Source of the DNA: Kangiellaceae bacterium
GTDB taxonomy: Bacteria > Pseudomonadota > Gammaproteobacteria > Enterobacterales > Kangiellaceae
Length of the DNA: 64,000 nucleotides
NCBI GenBank assembly: GCA_013373015.1
Contig: JABXIQ010000002.1
Coordinates: 121,838 to 185,837, forward strand
Direction of reading: 5' to 3'
In this document: positions 1 through 7,528 of the stretch, one piece after another
How the letters are laid out: each line of letters starts with the position of its first letter
Position numbering within the stretch: position 1 is the stretch's first letter
Notes under the pieces: generated by a model
What the model saw: only the letters and a program-made list of their open reading frames with translations
What the model was told of the DNA's origin: nothing
Databases searched by the model: none
Program-made: the position numbers and the translations under genes

Positions 1-770
1 CGATCACCATTTTGCTTTACCGCACGCAAATGGGCGCCGCCGATCCAGCCGCAGTGTTCTTACCGTTACTTTTGGCCACCAGCGCATCAACTTTTTTTGG
101 TTTGTTAGCGGTTTCAATCATTCAAAAGATTAATTTGTTCAATCGCGTGATCGCTGCCTACGCACTAGGTTTTGCTGGCATCATTGGAACTTTGGTTTGG
201 GCATTAATGCGCCTACCGAGCGAGCAAATGACCCAAGTAAGTTCCGCCGTGGGTAACTTTTTATTGGTTTTGGCAATAGTGGTTATTCTGCTTTATGGTT
301 GGCGAAAAGGTGTGGCTGTCTATGAAGACTTTGTAGAAGGAGCCAAAGAAGGCTTTAAAGTTGCGATAACCATTATTCCTTACTTAGTTGCCATGTTAAC
401 CGCGATTGGCGCTCTACGCGTTTCTGGTGCGCTTGAATTCCTTTCAAAATTCCTCAGCAAAATAGTTTCTGCTTTTGGTGGGGATGTGGCATTTGTTGAT
501 GCGCTGCCAACTGCGTTAATGCGCCCGTTCAGCGGAAGCGGTTCTCGCGCTATGATGCTTGAAACGATGGAAACTCACGGCGTTGATTCTTTTGCTGGAA
601 CTTTAGCTTCAATTATCCAAGGCAGCACCGAGACCACCTTTTATGTTTTGACTGTATATTTTGGTGCGGTTGGAATCAATAAAGTTCGTCATGCCTTGGC
701 TTGTGGCTTGATAGCTGATGTCGCAGGTATTGTTGCCGCTATCATTTTGAGTTATTGGTTTTTTGTATAG
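1..770 (+). CDS. nucleoside recognition / spore maturation SpmB-like membrane protein (C-terminal part)
   Basis: The reading frame is open to the left window edge, so the true start lies outside; the TTG at 12 is not a credible start. About 255 residues are visible, with at least five hydrophobic segments. The motif RPFSGSGSRAMM (about residues 170-182 of the visible part) and the later GSTETTFYV match the Gate/nucleoside-recognition domain of SpmB-type proteins. In gammaproteobacteria these often occur as SpmA-SpmB fusions of about 400 residues, so the missing part is probably an SpmA-like half. Its transport role is not well established; the domain name comes from nucleoside transporters. 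The next gene is convergent. Confidence 0.8.
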   Translation, partial: ITILLYRTQMGAADPAAVFLPLLLATSASTFFGLLAVSIIQKINLFNRVIAAYALGFAGIIGTLVWALMRLPSEQMTQVSSAVGNFLLVLAIVVILLYGWRKGVAVYEDFVEGAKEGFKVAITIIPYLVAMLTAIGALRVSGALEFLSKFLSKIVSAFGGDVAFVDALPTALMRPFSGSGSRAMMLETMETHGVDSFAGTLASIIQGSTETTFYVLTVYFGAVGINKVRHALACGLIADVAGIVAAIILSYWFFV

Positions 771-1317
771 CCCCATTAATTATTAATAATAACTATCAAT
801 AATGTTAAGAGTGTAAAAAAAGCCGACACTAACAAGCTGCTTCCCATAGTTTCGTGCTTTCATATTGTCAAGAAATTTACATGTTTTTTGCAGCCAAATA
901 TTACAGTTGTAAGGTGAGAAATCCACAAGCAGCTAAGAAGTCCCATTTTATGCGGCTTTGCGCGAGTTCAAAAAGTAATCAACAGTATAAAACACTATTG
1001 GTATAGCGCTAAGTATATGATTTTAAACGAAAAATAACTTTTCTGTATAAAAAATAAACAATTCGAAACTAAGGCCTATGTTTTCGGGGCTTAGCTCAGT
1101 TTCGGTCAACTTTTCCCCAAAGTTATCCACAGAAACTGTGAAAAAATGTGACATAAATGTTTCACCAGCTTTGCACCAAAATGACACTAGATAGTGATAT
1201 AGGCTTGGTGTGTTGTTTACATGACACTTTAGGGAGTCAGATCTTCTAGGTTTATCTAATTGTTTTCTGAGTATTTGTCGTCAGTCGTACAAAAACACCA
1301 ATAAGATTGTAAAGAAT
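771..1317. other. 547-base spacer between convergent genes, with DnaA-box-like sites
   Basis: No ORF or RNA gene that I can support. A perfect DnaA box TTATCCACA lies at 1123-1131. Sites matching it at 7 of 9 bases lie at 919-927, 1111-1119 and, in reverse orientation, 1137-1145. A nested inverted repeat follows: CACTA/TAGTG at 1185-1196 inside CACCAA (1174-1179) and TTGGTG (1205-1210). At 1086-1102 there is a tRNA-like 5' stretch without the rest of a tRNA. Since both flanking genes end here, the sequence is not an ordinary promoter region. Confidence 0.5.
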
Positions 1318-1914
1318 TTAGGCTTCTTTAGTTGCACTGGCCACCGTATAGGCAGGACCTTGTTTATGTTTTTTATAGTTACCAAAGACCTCTTTGAAGG
1401 CTTTTTTCATAAAGTCTCGCAAGCCTGTGATCGTCACAACATAGAAGGTGCCGCCAGGAGCTAAGCGCTTATAGGCGTCATGTAGGAAAATATAGAGTAG
1501 CTCATTACCCACTTTAGCTGGAATATTGGAGACTATAACATTGAAATGGCGTTCATCAATGGCGCTAAAACCATTGGAAAGACGAGCCTCTGCGTTGGCA
1601 ACCTTATTCAAACGGCAGTTATGGTTTGCATAATCAACGGCTACAAAGTCTTTATCAGCCATAATCACATGTCCTTTGGGTGCTTGTTTAGCCATAGTTA
1701 ATCCTAAAACACCATAACCACAACCCAGATCTAAGCATTTATCATCCGCTTGAACATCAACATATTTCAGTAACATGATAGAGCCATCATCAATCGCTTT
1801 GGGTGAAAATAATCCCCAAGTGGTTTTGAACTGCATGGGAAAACCACACAATGAATGCTCGATTGTTAAATCTTGTTTAAGCTGTTGGATTTCGTCTTTG
1901 CTGTAATGAGCCAT
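1318..1914 (-). CDS. class I SAM-dependent methyltransferase (RsmC/MTS-like)
   Basis: A 198-residue protein that is probably a single methyltransferase domain. Motif I is DLGCGYGVLG (about residues 62-71), followed by an acidic SAM-ribose position in ADKD (about 86-89). Motif IV reads SNIPAK, where N6-adenine or guanine N2 methylases of the MTS family usually have NPPF/NPPY. It resembles the catalytic half of RsmC (16S rRNA G1207 N2-methyltransferase) without the N-terminal pseudo-methylase half. The altered catalytic motif leaves the substrate open. The start ATG at 1914 is preceded by CTCACCGCTACGGCTC and has no clear ribosome-binding site. It is divergent from rlmM. Confidence 0.7.
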   Translation of the reverse strand: MAHYSKDEIQQLKQDLTIEHSLCGFPMQFKTTWGLFSPKAIDDGSIMLLKYVDVQADDKCLDLGCGYGVLGLTMAKQAPKGHVIMADKDFVAVDYANHNCRLNKVANAEARLSNGFSAIDERHFNVIVSNIPAKVGNELLYIFLHDAYKRLAPGGTFYVVTITGLRDFMKKAFKEVFGNYKKHKQGPAYTVASATKEA

Positions 1915-2023
1915 AGTAATGAGCCGTAGCGGTGAGAGTGATTAGATGACAGGATTTTAACATCGACCACAGCTTTTCACTAACTTAATTGCTCTAAGCA
2001 ATGACTTCTGGTCATAAGTCTAT

Positions 2024-2031
2024 GCTAGAAT
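2024..2031 (+). promoter_or_regulatory. candidate extended -10 promoter of rlmM
   Basis: TGCTAGAAT (2023-2031) has the TG-N-TANAAT form of an extended -10 element, 80 bases before the rlmM start. No good -35 box lies 17 bases upstream, which is tolerable for extended -10 promoters. Prediction by eye only. Confidence 0.35.
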
Positions 2032-2064
2032 AGCGCTCTCTAATATTTCCGTGATCATTCGATA

Positions 2065-2083
2065 TGACGGAATAGTTCCGTCA
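2065..2083. promoter_or_regulatory. perfect inverted repeat in the rlmM leader
   Basis: TGACGGAA-TAG-TTCCGTCA has 8-base perfect arms and a 3-base centre. It lies between the candidate -10 and the rlmM start codon. It could be an operator or a hairpin in the 5' untranslated region. Confidence 0.45.
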
Positions 2084-2111
2084 ATAGATAACGCTTGCGA
2101 GTGATATATCA

Positions 2112-3197
2112 ATGAATCAAATGCCATTTGTTTTTTATTGCCGACCTGGTTTTGAATCAGATTGTGCGGCTGAAATTCAGGATTTTGCCAACTCTTATGA
2201 TCTAGCAGGCTATCCGAATGCCAAGCCCAATAGCGGTTGCGTACGATTTTATTGCTTTGATCAAGATAGCTCACAGCAGTTGTTTGAGGCATTGGATATC
2301 AATGAGTTAATCTTTGTTCGACAATGGTTTTGGGCGCAACAAGAGCTGGATGATTTACCATTGCAAGATCGTATTACACCAATTTTAGGCGCAGTTGCGA
2401 TCACAACCACTGATAATATTCAGGCTCAAAAAGTGTTGGTTGAACACTTAGACGATGATGCGGGACGTGAGTTATCGAAATTTTGCAAAAAGTTCACCAC
2501 GCCATTAACCATTGCTTTGGAAAAACATGAGCTGTTGGATTCAGAAGGCGACTATCAATTACACTTGTTGTTTTTAACCAATAACCATTGCTTAATTGGA
2601 ATTTCACCAATCGGAAAAGCCTCCGAATTAAAAGGTGGCATTGTGAGATTAAAATTCCCCAAAGATGCTCCAAGCCGCTCAACGTTAAAGTTGGAAGAGG
2701 CTTTTTTGAGTCTGATGTCGGGTAAAAAGCGCAAACAAGTGTTAAGACTTGGCAACACAGCGGTTGATCTTGGCGCTGCGCCAGGTGGTTGGACATATCA
2801 ATTGGTTAAACATGGCTTACAAGTAACTGCGATTGATAATGGCCCTATGGATAAAAAGTTGATGGCAACGGAGCATGTAATCCATTTGCGTGAAAATGCT
2901 TTAGCTTGGCTGCCAGAAAAGCCAGTGCATATGTTGGTTTGTGATATGGTGGAAAAACCATCATTGGTTGCAAAATTAATGGCTAAATGGTTAGTGCAGG
3001 GTAAAACAGAGCATGCCATCTTCAATCTTAAACTACCGATGAAAAAGCGCTATCAAGAGGTGGCAGATTGCTTAGATATGATCTGCGATGCATTGGAAGA
3101 GCACGAGATAGAGTATGATTGGCATGCCAAGCATTTGTACCATGATCGAGAAGAGATCACGGCTTATTTTCGACGCAAAATGCCTAAACTAAATTAA
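2112..3197 (+). CDS. rlmM: 23S rRNA (cytidine-2498 2'-O) methyltransferase RlmM
   Basis: A 361-residue protein close to the E. coli length (366). The N-terminal FVFYCRPGFE (about 6-15) opens the RlmM-specific domain. The Rossmann methyltransferase domain has motif I VDLGAAPGGW (218-227), IDNGPMD (241-247) and CDMVEKP (277-283), with a lysine-rich NLKLPMKK (about 306-313) that supplies the last lysine of the K-D-K-type 2'-O-methylation centre. It modifies C2498 in the peptidyl transferase region of 23S rRNA. queF follows after 12 bases, so the two are probably co-transcribed. Confidence 0.93.
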   Translation: MNQMPFVFYCRPGFESDCAAEIQDFANSYDLAGYPNAKPNSGCVRFYCFDQDSSQQLFEALDINELIFVRQWFWAQQELDDLPLQDRITPILGAVAITTTDNIQAQKVLVEHLDDDAGRELSKFCKKFTTPLTIALEKHELLDSEGDYQLHLLFLTNNHCLIGISPIGKASELKGGIVRLKFPKDAPSRSTLKLEEAFLSLMSGKKRKQVLRLGNTAVDLGAAPGGWTYQLVKHGLQVTAIDNGPMDKKLMATEHVIHLRENALAWLPEKPVHMLVCDMVEKPSLVAKLMAKWLVQGKTEHAIFNLKLPMKKRYQEVADCLDMICDALEEHEIEYDWHAKHLYHDREEITAYFRRKMPKLN

Positions 3198-3209
3198 TTA
3201 GTAAAAGTT

Positions 3210-4043
3210 ATGAGTAGTGAGATCCCGTTAGGAAAAGAAACCCAATACCCAAGCCAGTATGATGCTTCATTGTTGTTTCCAGTCTTACGACAACTGAAAC
3301 GTGATGAGCTAGGTTTTGGCGCAGAGTTACCTTTTGTAGGAAGCGATATTTGGAACGGTTATGAACTGTCCTGGCTAAACACCAAAGGCAAACCACAAGT
3401 CGCTATTGGTGTCTTTGAGTTTGCTTATGATAGTCCGAATATTATTGAGTCAAAGTCCTTTAAGTTGTATTTGAACTCTTTTAATCAAAGTCGTTTTGAG
3501 TTTTGGCAGCAAGTGTCTGAACTGATGACTAAGGATTTATCCATCGCTGCTGGGAAGCAAGTGGTGGTGCAACTTTACTCATTAGATGAGTTTAATCAGC
3601 AGTTTCCAATAGTTGCTGTTGATGGTGAGTCAATTGATGAGCTGGATATTAAAGTCGATAACTTTGATTATCAGCCTGAATTATTACAGCTTGAATCTGA
3701 CGTTGAGATTAATGAAGTCTGTCATGAGATATTAACCAGTGACCTATTGAAAAGTAATTGCTTGATCACTAATCAACCTGATTGGGCAAGTATTATCATT
3801 GAGTATCAAGGCCGTAAAATCAATCGTGAAGCACTGCTCAAATACCTTATATCGTTCCGCACCCATAATGAATTTCATGAGCAGTGTGTAGAAAGGATTT
3901 TTACCGATCTGATGCAAAAGTGTCAGCCGCAAGAGTTGACGGTGTATGCGCGTTATACTCGTCGTGGAGGTTTGGATATCAATCCTTTTAGAACCAATGT
4001 AACGGATAAACAGGCTCAAAATATACGTTTGAGTCGTCAATAA
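3210..4043 (+). CDS. queF: NADPH-dependent 7-cyano-7-deazaguanine reductase QueF
   Basis: Reduces preQ0 to preQ1 in queuosine tRNA modification. This is the long (two-domain, tunnel-fold) form: 277 residues against 282 in E. coli. The QueF signature ESKSFKLYLNSFN is at 80-92. Catalytic Cys184 (KSNCLITNQPDW), Asp191, His223 and Glu224 fall at the positions expected from E. coli Cys190/Asp197/His229/Glu230 with a constant offset of six. It starts 12 bases after rlmM, pairing an rRNA and a tRNA modification enzyme. Confidence 0.95.
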   Translation: MSSEIPLGKETQYPSQYDASLLFPVLRQLKRDELGFGAELPFVGSDIWNGYELSWLNTKGKPQVAIGVFEFAYDSPNIIESKSFKLYLNSFNQSRFEFWQQVSELMTKDLSIAAGKQVVVQLYSLDEFNQQFPIVAVDGESIDELDIKVDNFDYQPELLQLESDVEINEVCHEILTSDLLKSNCLITNQPDWASIIIEYQGRKINREALLKYLISFRTHNEFHEQCVERIFTDLMQKCQPQELTVYARYTRRGGLDINPFRTNVTDKQAQNIRLSRQ

Positions 4044-4310
4044 ATACTCATTTAGCCTATTTTAATGCTCATTTCGCCTTCATTTCTTGATTTACAAAAA
4101 AGGACTGGACGAATTAAAGTCGTTATATAACAATGAATGGCTTTATTTTGGCAGGACCAACTGCTCACGAATAAATTATAAAAAAGCACTTTTTTAGTAT
4201 TGGCATCTAAAATGCGAACAAAAACATTCAAATTCGCGTTAAAAGCAATCATTTTATGCAGTATTCCCACTAGAAAAGTGTTGTAGATTAAGAGTATTAA
4301 GGGTATTTCA

Positions 4311-5816
4311 ATGACAGATAAATCTATCGATAAGTCCTTTTTTGGGCATCCTAAAGGTCTTCAGACCTTATTTATGACCGAGATGTGGGAGCGCATGAGT
4401 TATTATGGTATGCGTGGTATCTTGGTATTATTCATGACAGCAGCTCTCCAAGAAGGTGGCTTAGGTTTAACTGCGGCTACAGCTGCAGCGATTTATGGTT
4501 TATATACCAGTTCGGTTTACTTTATGGGTTTACCGGGTGGCTGGATAGCAGATCGATTAATTGGTGGTCAAAAAGCTATTTGGTATGGTGGTATCATCAT
4601 TATGTGTGGTCACATAGTGCTTGCCATTCCAAACGAGAGTAGCTTCTTTGTGGGGCTGGTTCTTGTTGCACTAGGTACAGGACTATTAAAGCCAAATATT
4701 GGTGCGATTGTCGGACAGCTCTATGGCAGTAAAGATGAGCGCCGTGATGCAGGCTACTCAATCTATTATATGGGTATTAACATTGGTTCATTAATTGGTT
4801 ACTTCGTCTGTGGTTACTTAATGGAAAATGTTGGTTGGCACTGGGCGTTCGGTGCAGCTGCAGTTGGTATGGCGCTAGGCTTGATCCAATTCTACTTAAC
4901 TAGCAAGAACTTACCTGAAGTCAGCAATAGACCTTCTGTTGAAATGTCTGAAAGTGCCCAAAAGAAAAGCTGGGGTGGTATCGCCATTTTCTTAATTGGT
5001 GTTGCCGTTGTTACAGCATTAACACTTGCCGGTACAATTTCAATCAACGCAATAAGTTTGGCAAAGCAAACAGCGATAGTTTTAGCCGCTACTTTCTTTA
5101 TTTTCTTCGGTATTATCTTTTTCCGCGGTAACCTGAACAAGGTTGAGAAGAAAGGTATGTGGGCATTATTGCTAATCTGTATTGCTTCTGCATGTTTCTG
5201 GTCAGGTTTTGAGCAAGCGGGTTCTTCATTGAACTTATTTACTCGTGATTATACCGATAGATTTATTGGTAGCTTTGAAATTCCAACGACCTGGTTCCAA
5301 AGTATCAATTCGGCCTTTATTATCTTACTAACACCTTTCTTTGCGGCTTTCTGGATTAAGTTAGGTCAAAGAATGGTAACGCCTGGTTACGGCCTAAAAA
5401 TGGCGGTCGGTCTTATTATCATGGGTAGCGGTTTTATCGTTATGGTATTTGCTGCTCAAGTAGCTGCTGGTGGTGGTAAATCAGCTGCTTTCTTCCTTAT
5501 CCTAACTTACTTCTTACATACAGTCGGTGAGTTATGTTTAAGTCCAATTGCGTTAAGCGCTGTGAGTAAATTGTCTCCAAGACGTTACATGGGTCAGATG
5601 ATGGGCTTATTTGTATTCACTTATTCTATTGGTAATATCATTGCTGGTTTATTTGCTGGTAGATTTGATCCGAATAATGTTGCTGAAATGCCAAGCATGT
5701 TCCAATTTATCGCTACCTTTAGCATTGGTATTGGTGCGGTTGTATTACTAATTGGTATGTTTACTAAGAACTGGGAACAAGAAGTGGTAGAGCATAACCA
5801 GAAAGAAGAAGCTTAA
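4311..5816 (+). CDS. POT/PTR2 family proton-dependent peptide transporter
   Basis: A 501-residue inner-membrane protein with about 12-14 hydrophobic segments. It imports di- and tripeptides with protons. The E-x-x-E-R motif of POT carriers is present in TM1 as EMWERMSYYG (about 23-32), with Met in place of the usual Phe. The PTR2-type loop GGWIADRLIGGQKAIWYGG (about 77-95) and the GTGLLKPNIGAIVGQLY block in TM4 are also typical. It resembles DtpT/DtpA proteins, but the substrate range cannot be read from sequence. It is monocistronic, with a clear terminator at 5847-5879. Confidence 0.9.
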   Translation: MTDKSIDKSFFGHPKGLQTLFMTEMWERMSYYGMRGILVLFMTAALQEGGLGLTAATAAAIYGLYTSSVYFMGLPGGWIADRLIGGQKAIWYGGIIIMCGHIVLAIPNESSFFVGLVLVALGTGLLKPNIGAIVGQLYGSKDERRDAGYSIYYMGINIGSLIGYFVCGYLMENVGWHWAFGAAAVGMALGLIQFYLTSKNLPEVSNRPSVEMSESAQKKSWGGIAIFLIGVAVVTALTLAGTISINAISLAKQTAIVLAATFFIFFGIIFFRGNLNKVEKKGMWALLLICIASACFWSGFEQAGSSLNLFTRDYTDRFIGSFEIPTTWFQSINSAFIILLTPFFAAFWIKLGQRMVTPGYGLKMAVGLIIMGSGFIVMVFAAQVAAGGGKSAAFFLILTYFLHTVGELCLSPIALSAVSKLSPRRYMGQMMGLFVFTYSIGNIIAGLFAGRFDPNNVAEMPSMFQFIATFSIGIGAVVLLIGMFTKNWEQEVVEHNQKEEA

Positions 5817-5846
5817 TACTTTTATAAGTTTTTCTATAAGGCTTAA

Positions 5847-5879
5847 ATGGTCAATCATTCATTTGATTGGCCATTTTTT
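5847..5879 (+). terminator. Rho-independent terminator of the peptide transporter gene
   Basis: The stem ATGGTCAATC / GATTGGCCAT (one G-U pair) is followed by a five-T tract. It lies 30 bases after the stop codon. Its position also argues against the earliest possible start of the next reading frame at 5867. Confidence 0.85.
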
Positions 5880-5908
5880 CGTTAAAGCATAGTAAATTTA
5901 TAAAAACC

Positions 5909-6514
5909 ATGTTACAGATTAATTTATTAAATACGGAGTGCGATGTCATTGAATTGGCGGATGCTCGATTGACCTATTGGCCAACATTGATGCAGCTTAA
6001 TGAAGCTAATAAGTTTTTTCACAACTTGTATGAATCTATACATTGGCAAGCAGAAACCATTCGGATTGCTGGAATTGAGCGATTAGTGCCTAGATTGACT
6101 GCTTGGTACGGTGACCGAGGCTCAAGCTATGTTTATTCGGGTATTAAGCATGAACCTGAGGTTTGGAATGAGCCGCTGCTTACAATTAAAGCCAAAATAG
6201 AGCAAACCATAGGAGTTAACTTTAATAGTGCCTTGTGCAACCTCTATAGAAACGGCCAAGACAGCGTAGCCTGGCATGCTGATGATGAGCCTGAGTTAGG
6301 CGAAAGTCCAGTGATTGCTTCACTTAGCTTAGGCGCAACTCGTACTTTTCAGTTGAAGCATAAAACACATAAAATTAGCCACAAAATTGAACTAACTTCT
6401 GGTAGTCTATTGGTTATGCAAGGGGCGATGCAGCATCATTGGCTACATCAGATCCCAAAACAAACATCGGTTAATAAACCGCGCATCAATATTACCTTTA
6501 GAACAATAAAATAA
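5909..6514 (+). CDS. AlkB-like 2-oxoglutarate/Fe(II)-dependent dioxygenase
   Basis: A 201-residue protein of the AlkB superfamily, closest in layout to ALKBH2/3-type proteins. The iron ligands are visible as WHADDE (His-x-Asp, about residue 123) and a distal histidine in MQHHWLHQIPK. The C-terminal RINITFR supplies the arginine that binds 2-oxoglutarate. The NLYRNGQDSVAWHAD stretch is typical. It probably removes alkyl lesions from DNA or RNA. The frame extends up to 5867, but that start lies inside the preceding terminator, so ATG 5909 is chosen. Confidence 0.85.
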   Translation: MLQINLLNTECDVIELADARLTYWPTLMQLNEANKFFHNLYESIHWQAETIRIAGIERLVPRLTAWYGDRGSSYVYSGIKHEPEVWNEPLLTIKAKIEQTIGVNFNSALCNLYRNGQDSVAWHADDEPELGESPVIASLSLGATRTFQLKHKTHKISHKIELTSGSLLVMQGAMQHHWLHQIPKQTSVNKPRINITFRTIK

Positions 6515-6525
6515 GGACCATTATC

Positions 6526-7509
6526 ATGTCATTTTTAGCTTGTCGTGTATTTGACCAACCCAATGTACATCACCGATTGGTACAGATGGAAGCGAGTGAA
6601 TTAAGTGATGGCGAGGTTTTAATCAAGGTAGATTATTCTAGTATCAATTATAAAGATGCTTTAGCTGCCTCTGGGCGTGGCAAGATTATGAAATCGTTTC
6701 CGCTTAATGCGGGTATCGATTTGGCTGGAACCATTGAGTCGAGCGGAGATTATACTTTTCAAGTAGGGCAAAAGGTTTTGGTTAATGGTTGCGGTATCGG
6801 TGAACAGCATGATGGCGGTTTGGCTCAATATGCGCGAGTTAAAAACGAATGGGTTATACCTTTGCCAAATACCTACGATACTAAACAGGCGATGATCATT
6901 GGCACCGCAGGCTTTACAGCAGCACTGGCAATTTACCGTATGCAACAAAATGGCCAAACTCCTGACAAGGGACCCATTGTGGTCACTGGCGCCAGTGGCG
7001 GAGTCGGTAGTTTTGCGGTAAACCTACTCAGTAAAATGGGCTATCAGACAATAGCACTAACCAGTCGTGAAACAATGGTCGACTACCTATTAGACTTAGG
7101 TGCCAGTCAAGTGACCACTCTAGATAAACTAGAATTATCTGAAAAGCCATTAGCTAAAGCACTTTACGGCGGCGCGATTGATAATATTGGTGGTGAGACT
7201 TTGAGTAAAATTATTGCCCATACCAATTTATGGGGCAATATTGCCTCGATTGGCTTAGCGGACAGCCCTAAGTTACAAGCGATGGTGTTTCCTTTTATTT
7301 TACGCGGTGTCAGCTTGTTAGGTATTAGTTCAACTAATTGTCCGATGGATTTACGAACGAAGATTTGGCACCAATTTGGTAATGAATTACCTTTGCCAGA
7401 CTTCGACAAGATCTTGTCGAAGGAGATCCCATTGGCAGAAGTGTCACCTTATTTTGATGAGCTTATTGATAAAAAACATTATGGTCGTTTGATCGTAAAC
7501 TGTCAGTAG
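6526..7509 (+). CDS. acryloyl-CoA reductase / YhdH-AcuI family NADPH oxidoreductase
   Basis: A zinc-free medium-chain dehydrogenase/reductase of 327 residues. The N-terminal catalytic fold includes SSINYKDALA (about 39-48). The nucleotide site VTGASGGVGSFAVNLL lies at about 152-167. The family (E. coli YhdH, Rhodobacter AcuI) reduces acryloyl-CoA to propionyl-CoA with NADPH, relevant to DMSP or 3-hydroxypropionate metabolism and detoxification. The start ATG follows AAGGACC. An unusual 22-base perfect palindrome lies inside the coding region at 7401-7422. Confidence 0.85.
   Translation: MSFLACRVFDQPNVHHRLVQMEASELSDGEVLIKVDYSSINYKDALAASGRGKIMKSFPLNAGIDLAGTIESSGDYTFQVGQKVLVNGCGIGEQHDGGLAQYARVKNEWVIPLPNTYDTKQAMIIGTAGFTAALAIYRMQQNGQTPDKGPIVVTGASGGVGSFAVNLLSKMGYQTIALTSRETMVDYLLDLGASQVTTLDKLELSEKPLAKALYGGAIDNIGGETLSKIIAHTNLWGNIASIGLADSPKLQAMVFPFILRGVSLLGISSTNCPMDLRTKIWHQFGNELPLPDFDKILSKEIPLAEVSPYFDELIDKKHYGRLIVNCQ
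7401..7422. repeat. 22-base perfect palindrome inside the yhdH-like gene
   Basis: The half-site CTTCGACAAGA is followed directly by its reverse complement TCTTGTCGAAG. It encodes residues around DFDKILSK. The core TTCGACAAG resembles the core of small palindromic repeats known from several gammaproteobacteria. The protein does not look interrupted. Confidence 0.6.
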
Positions 7510-7528
7510 GAAACCTATTAGCTTGGTT

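Noticed and set aside
1086..1102. GGGGCTTAGCTCAGTTT, which looks like the 5' end of a tRNA
   Set aside because: No anticodon arm, T arm or acceptor complement follows within 100 bases, so no tRNA gene is called.
2020..2292. Minus-strand open frame of 90 codons over the rlmM start
   Set aside because: It overlaps the well-supported rlmM gene and has no recognisable protein family features.
4052..4270. Minus-strand open frame of 72 codons between queF and the peptide transporter
   Set aside because: No ribosome-binding site, no family features, AT-rich spacer; I judge the 267-base gap to be non-coding upstream DNA.
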